The notes below the pieces were generated by a model that searched no databases, was not told where the DNA came from, and was given only the letters and a program-made list of their open reading frames with translations. From Rhodospirillales bacterium (GTDB lineage: Bacteria > Pseudomonadota > Alphaproteobacteria > Rhodospirillales > JABHCV01), in NCBI GenBank assembly GCA_016776705.1, contig JADHSW010000094.1, positions 1-10,840 of the forward strand: DNA of 10,840 nt, in the 5' to 3' direction. A program made the translations under genes and the position numbers. Positions 1 to 6,050 of the stretch are shown piece by piece; the stretch's first letter is position 1; each line of letters opens with the position of its first letter.

Positions 1-488
1 CCCTTGGTGTCCGCTGCGAGATCCAGCCACATATAGGCGGTGCTTAAATCAGCCTTCACGCCCTCGCCTGTGGCGTGCATGACACCGTAATCGTACTGGG
101 CGTCCGGGTATCCGGCATCTGCGGCGCGGCCTATCCAGTGTGCTGCTTTTTCAAGGTCACGTTTAACGCCCAGTCCTTCCCGGAAAAGACTACCCAAAGT
201 GTATTGGGCCGGGGCAAAACCCTGATTGGCGGCGCGCAACCATAATTTGACGGTCTGTTCAGGCTGTAAGGGCACACCGCGACCATTGGCATAAAGGAAA
301 CCCAGCATGTGTTGTGCGTAGGGGTCGCCTTTTTCCGCCGCGGGCAGCCATTCCTTAACGGCGGTTTTGTAATCGCCATTTTCATAAGCCAGCAATCCGG
401 CGTCAAAGTCTGAAAATGCCTGGCTGAATTGAAAAAACATGAACAGTCCCAGCAACAATGCAGGAACGATTTTAGGATAAGGATACAT
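1..488 (-). CDS. Secreted Sel1-repeat (TPR-like) protein, C-terminus beyond the window
   Basis: The frame is open from an ATG at 488 leftward to the window edge, giving about 162 residues with no stop. It begins MYPYPKIVPALLLGLFMFFQ and continues with a hydrophobic stretch ending near FSQAFS, which looks like a Sec signal peptide with cleavage around residue 25, so the mature protein is probably periplasmic. The rest is a run of Sel1-type repeats of about 36 residues. Each carries the family pattern of a small-residue helix, A-QY-LG, then a G-GV loop: residues 58-72 (AQHMLGFLYANGRGV), 94-108 (AQYTLGSLFREGLGV) and 130-144 (AQYDYGVMHATGEGV). Sel1 repeats form alpha-solenoids used for protein-protein contacts, often in envelope processes; no specific partner can be named. 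The start lies 10 bases after the upstream aminotransferase stop, so the two are probably co-transcribed. I see no clear Shine-Dalgarno before it. Confidence 0.85.
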   Translation of the reverse strand, partial: MYPYPKIVPALLLGLFMFFQFSQAFSDFDAGLLAYENGDYKTAVKEWLPAAEKGDPYAQHMLGFLYANGRGVPLQPEQTVKLWLRAANQGFAPAQYTLGSLFREGLGVKRDLEKAAHWIGRAADAGYPDAQYDYGVMHATGEGVKADLSTAYMWLDLAADTK

Positions 489-498
489 GGTAATGGCG

Positions 499-1386
499 CT
501 AGCGCGCGCTGCCTTCGGCAAAGGCAAAATATAATTCACGGGCTTTGGTGTAAACGGGACCGGGTTGAAGGTTGCGCTCGCCAATACGTGTACAGGGAGC
601 GACCTTGTAATAATTTCCGGAACCGAAAAGCTCATCGGCGTTCTCAACTTCTGCAAAAGTGATCGCACGCTCGTGTACAATTACCCCGGCGTCTTCCAAT
701 AATTGAATGACGCGCTGGCGGGTAATGCCGTTCAGGAAAGTGCCATTCGTCGCAGGCGTATGGACTTCGCCGTCCTTGACCATGAACAGGTTGGCGTAGG
801 CGAATTCTGCGACATTGCCATCCGGGTCAAGGACGATGCCGGTATCATATCCTTTCGATGTCGCTTCAGCGACGCATCTTGCAACATTGGGGTACAGGCA
901 TGATGCCTTTGCTTGCGTCGGCGCCATGTCGGCGGCCGGTCTTCTGAACGATGAAAGGCAGGCGGAAAATCCATCAGGAGCCGGTATCGGGGCGGGGCTG
1001 ACGGTCATGACGAACCGGGTACTTTCGGGGGTTGGCACGATGAAGCCTTCTTCAGCGTAAAACATGGGGCAAACATAAAGTTCAGAATCATCAGGGAATT
1101 TTTGAATGCCTTCCCAGGCGAGTTTTTCAATTTCAGGCCCACTGATGTCCGGGGCCAGCCCAAGCACTTCAGCTGAGCGGACAGCCCGCGCACAGTGCAG
1201 ATCCAGATCGGGGGCGACGCCGCGAAAGGCGCGCGCACCATCAAAAACCACCGAACTAAGCCACACGGCATGGCTCTTGGGGCCAAGTATCTGGGGGTTT
1301 CCTTCAACCCATTGCTCGTCAACATAGGCAATTCCGCTGGCGCCGTGGGCCTGGTCCATGCCCTTGCCAAAATGCATTTTAGCCAT
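499..1386 (-). CDS. Branched-chain-type amino acid aminotransferase (PLP fold type IV)
   Basis: This 295-residue protein belongs to the class IV aminotransferases (BCAT/D-amino-acid transaminase fold). The length is typical. Visible marks are the N-terminal VFDGARAFRG segment (47-56), the likely PLP Schiff-base lysine K160 in the QAKASCLYPN context, and the NVAEFAYANLF motif with E194, equivalent to the glutamate that contacts the PLP ring in IlvE. GTFLNGITRQRVI (215-227) forms the phosphate-binding turn. Family knowledge predicts reversible transfer of the amino group between branched-chain amino acids and 2-oxoglutarate in the cytosol. It resembles a divergent alphaproteobacterial BCAT-like group rather than canonical IlvE, so the substrate is not certain and I give no symbol. 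The ATG at 1386 is preceded by AGGGAA at a suitable distance. It lies 42 bases downstream of the S24 regulator and just ahead of the Sel1 gene, all on the same strand. Confidence 0.85.
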   Translation of the reverse strand: MAKMHFGKGMDQAHGASGIAYVDEQWVEGNPQILGPKSHAVWLSSVVFDGARAFRGVAPDLDLHCARAVRSAEVLGLAPDISGPEIEKLAWEGIQKFPDDSELYVCPMFYAEEGFIVPTPESTRFVMTVSPAPIPAPDGFSACLSSFRRPAADMAPTQAKASCLYPNVARCVAEATSKGYDTGIVLDPDGNVAEFAYANLFMVKDGEVHTPATNGTFLNGITRQRVIQLLEDAGVIVHERAITFAEVENADELFGSGNYYKVAPCTRIGERNLQPGPVYTKARELYFAFAEGSAR

Positions 1387-1428
1387 ACTTAGGTTCCCTA
1401 TAGTTTGAAACGCTGGTGCGTGAGGAGG

Positions 1429-2061
1429 TTACTGGCTGGACCAGACGATGCGTGCAACCCAGTCGACATCCTGCATGTTCAGTTCGCGGTCTGCATGCTT
1501 AGGGTTGATCGAACCTAGTTCGATCTTGTGCGCTGTTTGGCGGCGCAACACCTTGGCCATAATCTCGCCGGACCGGGTTCTGACGACAACCCGGTCACCC
1601 CTGCGAACGCTTGCCTGTGGCGAAACAATAACGGTGTCGCCATCACGATAAGCCGGGTCCATGCTGTCGCCGGATATTTCCAGGGCATAGGCATTGTCGT
1701 CCGCAAGGCCGGGAAAGGGAATCTCATCCCAGGAGCCGCCAACAGGATATCCCGCATCATCGAAGAAGCCATCTTCACCGGCCTGGGCGAACCCGATCAA
1801 CGGGACATAGCGAAAAATCCCGATGCCTTCTCCATCGCCGATGTGGGAAAGGAATTCTCCCAGGCTGGCGTCAGTGGCGCGAAGAATTTTTGAAATGCTC
1901 TCGGTGCTGGGCCAGCGTTGCTTGCCATCAGCCGATATGCGTTTCGATTTGTTGAATGTGGTGGGGTCAAGACCCGCTTGTCGGGCCAGCCCCGAAGGGG
2001 AATATCCACGATCAAGTGCGAGGGCGTCTATGGCGCGCCAGACATCAGAATGTTTCAGCAT
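1429..2061 (-). CDS. Helix-turn-helix/S24 self-cleaving transcriptional regulator (LexA/CI-like)
   Basis: The 210-residue protein starts at the ATG at 2061 (MLKHSDVWRAIDAL), my choice because it matches the N-terminus I recall for relatives. A TTG at 2079 would add six residues and has an AGGGG three bases upstream, so it remains possible. The N-terminal DNA-binding domain includes SPSGLARQAGLDPTTFNKSKR (about 21-41), a helix-turn-helix-like segment. The C-terminal half is an S24 peptidase domain. It has an Ala-Gly pair at 94-95 in GFAQAGEDG, matching a LexA-type cleavage site, the nucleophile Ser133 in SGDSMDP, and the general-base Lys170 in GEIMAKVLRR. These imply RecA-stimulated self-cleavage, as in LexA, CI and UmuD. 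It is divergent from the 2195 gene, placing it to control the shared intergenic region. It may be a host regulator or the prophage repressor; the sequence does not decide. Confidence 0.85.
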   Translation of the reverse strand: MLKHSDVWRAIDALALDRGYSPSGLARQAGLDPTTFNKSKRISADGKQRWPSTESISKILRATDASLGEFLSHIGDGEGIGIFRYVPLIGFAQAGEDGFFDDAGYPVGGSWDEIPFPGLADDNAYALEISGDSMDPAYRDGDTVIVSPQASVRRGDRVVVRTRSGEIMAKVLRRQTAHKIELGSINPKHADRELNMQDVDWVARIVWSSQ

Positions 2062-2194
2062 AGGAACATTGTCGTACAAAAGCCCCTGTCTTGCACTAGG
2101 AAATAATAACTATAAATAAGTTTGACATAAGAAAAAAAGCCTAATACAAAAATAATGTTCCCAATTTGTTCTGTTAATCTGGAGGAAATCAATC
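2062..2194. promoter_or_regulatory. Divergent AT-rich control region between S24 regulator and rightward genes
   Basis: Rightward, TTGACA (2122-2127) is a perfect sigma-70 -35 box, followed after 17 bases by TACAAA (2145-2150), a moderate -10. Leftward, TATAGT (reverse complement of 2109-2114) could be a -10 for the regulator but has no good -35. An AACT...AGTT inverted pair (2108-2122) overlaps the start of the rightward -35 and could be part of an operator; this is weak. GGAGGA at 2181-2186 is the ribosome-binding site of the 2195 gene. The arrangement resembles a repressor/early-gene switch region, but no symmetrical multi-operator array is visible. Confidence 0.5.
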
Positions 2195-2560
2195 GTGCCA
2201 CGTTGCCGCCACACCCCAAAAAAGCAATCTCAGGCTCCCACTGTTCTTTTTCAAAATGCCGAAGAGGCGTGGTTTTGGTTCATTCGCAGCCAGCGCGCCC
2301 GTCTGGAAGGGGCAAAATTACGGAGCGGCGAAGCCGATGTCGCCCGCCCTTGCGATCCCGATGATTTGTATCGTGCCCTAATGGATTTGGTTCGCATCAA
2401 TATTTTGGGACAACACCATGTAAAGGTACTTGCATATTTTGGAATGAACGAACGTCCCCCTGATTCGCGCCTCTGGGAAGAGCAACGCGCACACCATTTA
2501 TGGGATGAAGCCCTTGACCGGTTGACGACAAATCTTAAAAAAAAAGGGATTGTCGAGTGA
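2195..2560 (+). CDS. Unrecognised 121-aa soluble protein, probably alphaproteobacterial conserved family
   Basis: The GTG start at 2195 has a strong GGAGGA eight bases upstream, which fixes the start. The protein opens with a short basic, Pro/Gln-rich segment (about residues 1-16). Then follows an acidic/aromatic helix, NAEEAWFWFIRSQRAR (21-36), a CDPDDLYRALMDLVR segment (53-67), and a C-terminal amphipathic part rich in W, E and R that ends in KKKGIVE. There is no signal peptide or membrane segment, so it is probably cytosolic. The pattern resembles small conserved proteins I associate with alphaproteobacterial chromosomes, but I cannot name a domain or function. It is the first gene of a rightward pair, overlapping the next gene by 4 bases (GTGA), so the two are translationally coupled. 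Its position just across from the S24 regulator makes it a candidate target of that regulator. Confidence 0.75.
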   Translation: MPRCRHTPKKQSQAPTVLFQNAEEAWFWFIRSQRARLEGAKLRSGEADVARPCDPDDLYRALMDLVRINILGQHHVKVLAYFGMNERPPDSRLWEEQRAHHLWDEALDRLTTNLKKKGIVE

Positions 2561-2946
2561 GTGCTGAAGCCGTCGCGTCCCGGCGAGCGCTAGTAGTATT
2601 TGTCGGCAAGACGGAAATCAAATGGTTGCGGTTTTTGAAGAAGGGCTACCGGCACTGTTTCGCCATCATCGAGGGGCAGAACGGTTGGGCCGTATATAAC
2701 CCCTTAAGCCATTATACGGAAATCAGAATATATCCTGGCGTGCAAATTGACGATATTGCCTGCTTTTACCGGGGGCTCGGTCATACGGTTATTAAAACGA
2801 CAGTGCGGGAGCCAGCCAGAAAACTGGCTCCCATCGCCCCTTACACCTGTGTTGAAGCCGTTAAAAGGGCATTGGGTATTCAAGCGAGGCTAGTGGTAAC
2901 ACCTTGGCGTTTACGGCAATATTTGGAAAAAATCCTAATAAAGTAA
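2557..2946 (+). CDS. Small protein with permuted NlpC/P60-like (papain-like) His...Cys layout
   Basis: The GTG start at 2557 overlaps the upstream stop in a GTGA junction, with AGGGA upstream as ribosome-binding site. The 129 residues contain a beta-rich N-terminal half, with VVFVGKTEIKWLRFLKKGYRHCFAI (13-37) and WAVYNPLSHYTEIRIY (44-59). A helix beginning at a cysteine follows: YTCVEAVKRALGI (96-108). His33 and Cys98, with Asn48 or a neighbouring polar residue between, give the H-then-C order of circularly permuted NlpC/P60 folds such as the YaeF/YiiX and LRAT-like proteins. There the Cys sits at the N-terminus of a helix. This supports a thiol hydrolase or a derived fold; the substrate (peptidoglycan peptide, amide or other) is inferred only. 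No signal peptide is present, so action on the cell wall would need another export route or lysis. It lies directly before the phage structural leader and could be a phage gene. Confidence 0.6.
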   Translation: MSAEAVASRRALVVFVGKTEIKWLRFLKKGYRHCFAIIEGQNGWAVYNPLSHYTEIRIYPGVQIDDIACFYRGLGHTVIKTTVREPARKLAPIAPYTCVEAVKRALGIQARLVVTPWRLRQYLEKILIK

Positions 2947-3077
2947 AATATTCCTTGACTTTTGATTGCTTATTCAGTAATCTCACCATTAACGAGTTGC
3001 ACAACTGTGCCCACATCCCGCCCAGGCGAAAGCTTCGGCGGTTTTTTATTTTCAAAAATTAAAGGAGTTGTTTTGTC
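2947..3077 (+). promoter_or_regulatory. Leader of the structural operon: weak promoter candidate, palindromes, terminator-like hairpin
   Basis: TTGACT (2955-2960) could act as a -35 with a poor -10, TAATCT (2978-2983), 17 bases on. Next come two overlapping inverted repeats: AGTTG-CA-CAACT (2995-3006) and GCACA-AC-TGTGC (2999-3010). Further on, CCGCC (3018-3022) pairs with GGCGG (3037-3041) and is followed immediately by TTTTTTATTTT, resembling a short intrinsic terminator or attenuator. AAAGGAG at 3061-3067 is the ribosome-binding site of the next gene. The promoter is low-confidence; the palindromes and hairpin are directly visible. Confidence 0.4.
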
Positions 3078-3284
3078 ATGGGTGGATTTTTTTCAGCACC
3101 TTCCCCTCCGCCGCCAATGCCTGTGCCGGAAGTGCCGGACACGGAAGAAGAGGCCCGTAAGAAACGGCTTGAGGATATGGATCGCCGCAGACGAGGTCGC
3201 GGTGGAACCATAGCTACATCTCCACGTGGGCTGCTTTCGCTCAAGGATGATACTTTCAGGCGTAAATCCCTGCTTGGCGAATGA
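3078..3284 (+). CDS. Small Pro-rich/basic phage protein preceding the portal
   Basis: A 68-residue ORF with ATG at 3078 and a good AAAGGAG upstream. It has three parts: a short N-terminal MGGFFSAPSPPPPMPVPEVP proline-rich stretch, a charged helix with a strongly basic core (EEEARKKRLEDMDRRRRGRGG, 23-43), and a C-terminal tail TSPRGLLSL...RRKSLLGE. The same layout (proline stretch, RRRRGR, ending in a K-LLGE-like tail) is one I associate with small genes immediately upstream of podovirus-type portal genes in alphaproteobacterial prophages. Its role is unknown. The basic core could bind DNA or the portal, but that is inference. The stop is 16 bases before the portal ATG, so they share a transcript. 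Its short length and composition mean automated gene callers may miss it. Confidence 0.75.
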   Translation: MGGFFSAPSPPPPMPVPEVPDTEEEARKKRLEDMDRRRRGRGGTIATSPRGLLSLKDDTFRRKSLLGE

Positions 3285-3300
3285 TGAAGGGATAGAAAAA

Positions 3301-4932
3301 ATGAATGAATTCCAAAAAAGTGATCTCTTCAGCGTTCTGGATAAAAACATTACCTTTTCGGCATTGGGTAATGTTGGTGATGAAACGACGTTAACCCCCG
3401 AGTACATTGTCCAACGCTACAAAAAAGCGCTCGAAAAGCGCAAGGCTTGGGAAAGTCATTGGCGGGAATGCTACGACTATGCGCTTCCCAGGCGTGATGG
3501 CGCTATTGTTTCGGGCCGCCCTGGTGAAAAAAAGACTGATAAACTTTTTGATGGAACTGCCCCGGATGCTGTTGAGCAGCTTGCCTCAAGTCTGTTGTCC
3601 GAACTGACCCCGCCATGGGCGCGCTGGTTTGGCCTGATCGCGGGTTCGGAATTAACGGATCAGGAATCAGAGGCTATGGGTCCGGAGTTGGAGCGAATTT
3701 CGGGATCGTTACAATCGAATTTTGACAGATCAAATTTTGCTGTGGAAATGCATCAGTGTTATCTGGATCTTGTGACCGCCGGAACGGCCTCCCTGCTGCT
3801 TGAGGAAGCCCCCATTTCCCAGGGATCAGCATTCCGTTTTACCGCTGTACCGCTATCCCAAGTGGTTCTGGAAGAAAACGTAGATGGTCGCCTGGATACG
3901 ACATTCCGCCGTTCTGAATTGAGCCGCTCCCACTTGTTGACGCGGTTCCCTGCTGCTGAAATTCCCCAGGACAAGGATCATCAGGGACAGGGCGGCGAGG
4001 ATAGAAAGTACGCGATAATAGAAGCCGTCATTCCTGACGGCAGAGGATACGCATATGTGGCGGTTTTTGATCCCGATGCTGGCGCTGGAACGGGGGCGTA
4101 CATGCTTAGGGAAGGCTATTTTGCCCATTCCCCGTTCATAAATTTTCGCTGGTTGAAAGCGCCGGGTGAAATTTATGGGCGTTCACCGGTAATGAAAGCG
4201 CTGCCGGATATCAAGACAGCCAACAAGGTTGTGGAACTGATTTTGAAGAATGCATCGATCGCCGTAACAGGCATTTGGCAGGCGGATGATGACGGAGTTC
4301 TGAATCCGGCCAATATCAAATTGGTGCCGGGCACAATTATTCCTAAGGCTGTTGGATCACAAGGGTTAAAGCCTCTTGAATCACCTGGCAGGTTCGATAT
4401 TTCGGAACTGGTTCTAGAGAAATTGCGCACCTCGATTCGCAAGGCCTTGCTGACAGACAAGCTGGGACAAGTCGATGCTCCAAAAATGACAGCAACAGAA
4501 GTTCTGGAACGATCAGCAGAAATGGCGCGGCTGCTGGGGGCGACTTATGGACGCTTGCAATCCGAACTGTTGACACCGCTGGTCGAGCGTTCAATGGCGA
4601 TATTAATCCGCCGCGAAGAAATTGAAGACATTCAAATTGATGGCGGGACAATTGATCTGGAATATCGTTCGCCCCTCGCCAGACAGCAAGCCCGACAAGA
4701 TGGGCAAGGGGTGCTGAAGTGGATTGAAACTCTGGGTGCATTGGGACCGGAAGCGATGGCCACCATCGATCAGGCTGCGGCAGCTCGCTGGTTGGCAAAG
4801 GTTTTTGCCGTCCCCTCTTATCTGATCAAGGCTCAGTCGGGTCTGGGTGAGGTGTTGGAAAACGACGTCCTTGAGTCCTTGAACACCCTGATCCCAGAGA
4901 ATGAAGCGGAGCCTGTTGATGCAGGACAGTAA
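3301..4932 (+). CDS. Portal / head-tail connector protein, T7 gp8-like
   Basis: The protein has 543 residues from the ATG at 3301. This start is preceded by AAGGGA and does not overlap the upstream gene, whereas the frame extends up to a GTG at 3226 that lies inside that gene. It matches the T7-type head-to-tail joining family. After about 30 variable residues comes a helical clip/wing region (YIVQRYKKALEKRKAWESHWRECYDYALPRR). Then come the KLFDGTAPDAVEQLASSLLSELTPPWARWF segment and the family's central signature WLKAPGEIYGRSPVMKALPDIKTAN. A long C-terminal helical part with MTATEVLERSAEMARLLGATYGRLQSELL follows. Length is usual for the family. Twelve copies would form the ring through which DNA is packaged and to which the tail adaptor binds. 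The end overlaps the next gene by 14 bases. Base composition is slightly AT-richer than in the capsid gene downstream. Confidence 0.93.
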   Translation: MNEFQKSDLFSVLDKNITFSALGNVGDETTLTPEYIVQRYKKALEKRKAWESHWRECYDYALPRRDGAIVSGRPGEKKTDKLFDGTAPDAVEQLASSLLSELTPPWARWFGLIAGSELTDQESEAMGPELERISGSLQSNFDRSNFAVEMHQCYLDLVTAGTASLLLEEAPISQGSAFRFTAVPLSQVVLEENVDGRLDTTFRRSELSRSHLLTRFPAAEIPQDKDHQGQGGEDRKYAIIEAVIPDGRGYAYVAVFDPDAGAGTGAYMLREGYFAHSPFINFRWLKAPGEIYGRSPVMKALPDIKTANKVVELILKNASIAVTGIWQADDDGVLNPANIKLVPGTIIPKAVGSQGLKPLESPGRFDISELVLEKLRTSIRKALLTDKLGQVDAPKMTATEVLERSAEMARLLGATYGRLQSELLTPLVERSMAILIRREEIEDIQIDGGTIDLEYRSPLARQQARQDGQGVLKWIETLGALGPEAMATIDQAAAARWLAKVFAVPSYLIKAQSGLGEVLENDVLESLNTLIPENEAEPVDAGQ

Positions 4933-5191
4933 TAACGGGTGGGCCTGGTTCGGGGATGCTGGGTCAGATGATGCGGGTAGATATCTGGAACTGGCTCTTT
5001 GCTTTGCACGGTGCTTTCGCAGTGCTGATGGAGAACTGGTTTTACAACACCTTAGGGCAATGAGTACTGAACGGATTCTTGGCCCGGGTGCCAGTGATGC
5101 CCTGTTGCGCCATGTGGAAGGGCAGCGCCAACTGGTTTCACACATTTATGCCCTTATCGAAAGAGGACGGGGAAATATAGGACCAGGCTGA
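4919..5191 (+). CDS. Small phage protein, Bbp19-like
   Basis: I take the start at the ATG at 4919 (90 residues) because GGAG ends seven bases upstream; an in-frame ATG at 4901 would add six residues but lacks a comparable site. The gene overlaps the end of the portal gene by 14 bases in another frame, implying translational coupling. The protein is mostly helical: RYLELALCFARCFRSADGELVLQHLRAM (21-48) and then ILGPGASDALLRHVEGQRQLVSHIYALIERG (53-83). This 'A/S-DG--VL-HL' helix followed by 'EGQR-LV-HI' matches the small Bbp19-type proteins found beside portal and scaffold genes in podoviruses such as Bordetella phage BPP-1. Function is unknown; position suggests head assembly. It carries no cysteine or metal-binding pattern and no membrane segment. 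Confidence 0.7.
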   Translation: MQDSNNGWAWFGDAGSDDAGRYLELALCFARCFRSADGELVLQHLRAMSTERILGPGASDALLRHVEGQRQLVSHIYALIERGRGNIGPG

Positions 5192-5234
5192 CGTTCCTGA
5201 TGCCTGTCAAGAATTCAAAAAATGGAGAATGACG

Positions 5235-5960
5235 ATGAGTCAAAACAATATGAATGCCTTCGATGATCAAGCAGTTGGCGAAGAAATAAAAACTGTTTCC
5301 AACACAGCAGAGATGGAAAAACAATCCGATCTTCCCGACGGAATTCCAGAGAAGTTCTGGGATTCGACTACTGGAACGATACGTGTGGAAGCGATGGCGA
5401 AATCCTATCAGGAATTGGAGCGCAAACTGGGTGAATCTGACGCAGCTGGTGTTCCAGACAGTCCAGATGGATACGCCGTTACGATCAATGGCGAGTCTTA
5501 TGAAACCGATGCCGAGGTCAATCTGCGCCTGCATTCTGCGGGCTTTTCACAAGATCAGGTTCAAATGGTATACGAACTCGCCAATGAAAAGCTGAAGCCG
5601 ATCATGGATAGCATGACGAATTCATACGAGGCCGAAAATCAGATAGAACGCTTGAAGGCTCACTTTGGCAGCGATCAAAAATGGACCGAGGCAAAACGCC
5701 GAATTACCGCCTGGGGCCGGGAGAATTTTACGGATGATGTCTATGAGGCCTTATCCAGCACTTATGAAGGCGTGTTGACCATGCAGCGGATGATGAGCAG
5801 TAATGAGCCGGAAATAGGAAAGGCGAGTTCAGGTGACCATGGCCCGGATGAAAGTGCACTCAGGGCTATGATGAGGGACCCACGGTACTGGCGTGAACGT
5901 AATCCAGCTTACATTGAGCAGGTTCGCCGGGGCTTTCGAAGCCTGTATCCCGGAGATTAA
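5235..5960 (+). CDS. Capsid assembly scaffolding protein, T7 gp9-like
   Basis: The second ATG (5235) is seven bases after GGAG, while the first (5229) is only one base from it, so I choose 5235, giving 241 residues. The protein is acidic and rich in E, D and Q with predicted long helices, as expected for an internal scaffold. Recognisable blocks are LPDGIPEKFWDSTTGTIRVEAMAKSYQELERKL (about 33-65), the middle helix LHSAGFSQDQVQMVYELANEKLKPI, and a conserved-looking C-terminus MMRDPRYWRERNPAYIEQVRRGFRSLYPGD with basic/aromatic residues. In other phages the equivalent C-terminus binds the coat protein. Scaffolds of this kind guide procapsid assembly and are released before or during packaging. 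Usually the capsid gene follows at once. Here a 2.1-kb inverted cassette intervenes. Confidence 0.85.
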   Translation: MSQNNMNAFDDQAVGEEIKTVSNTAEMEKQSDLPDGIPEKFWDSTTGTIRVEAMAKSYQELERKLGESDAAGVPDSPDGYAVTINGESYETDAEVNLRLHSAGFSQDQVQMVYELANEKLKPIMDSMTNSYEAENQIERLKAHFGSDQKWTEAKRRITAWGRENFTDDVYEALSSTYEGVLTMQRMMSSNEPEIGKASSGDHGPDESALRAMMRDPRYWRERNPAYIEQVRRGFRSLYPGD

Positions 5961-5973
5961 GAATACAGTTTTG

Positions 5974-6013
5974 AAAAGGGGTAGAGCGCGTTTCCTCTGC
6001 GCGCTCCCCTTTT
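5974..6013. terminator. Strong hairpin terminator after scaffold, usable from both sides
   Basis: AAAAGGGG (5974-5981) and AGCGCG (5985-5990) pair with CGCGCT (6000-6005) and CCCCTTTT (6006-6013). This gives a stem of about 14 bp with a 3-base bulge (TAG) and a 9-base loop. The stem has an A-run on the left and a T-run on the right, so it can act as an intrinsic terminator for transcripts arriving from either direction. It sits between the convergent scaffold and diiron-protein genes. Confidence 0.85.
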
Positions 6014-6043
6014 GGGACGGCGGCACCCGGGGGCTGCCGTCCC
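6014..6043. terminator. Second GC-rich hairpin, adjoining the first
   Basis: GGGACGGC (6014-6021) pairs with GCCGTCCC (6036-6043), an 8-bp perfect GC-rich stem around a GC-rich loop. It begins at the very base where the first hairpin ends and finishes seven bases before the stop codon of the leftward gene. It lacks its own T-run, so it probably reinforces separation of the two convergent transcripts. Confidence 0.6.
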
Positions 6044-6050
6044 TGGTTAT

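Noticed and set aside
499..1392. Plus-strand frames at 703-903, 815-1060, 1106-1327 and 1195-1392
   Set aside because: All lie opposite the aminotransferase gene and show no start signals or family patterns.
3226..3300. Upstream extension of the portal frame to a GTG at 3226
   Set aside because: It would overlap most of the end of the 68-aa gene and has no ribosome-binding site; ATG 3301 has AAGGGA at a good distance.
4603..5145. Minus-strand 180-aa frame opposite the portal end and the Bbp19-like gene
   Set aside because: Its composition is that of an antisense shadow (many Ser, Arg, Pro and Cys) and it covers three well-supported plus-strand features.
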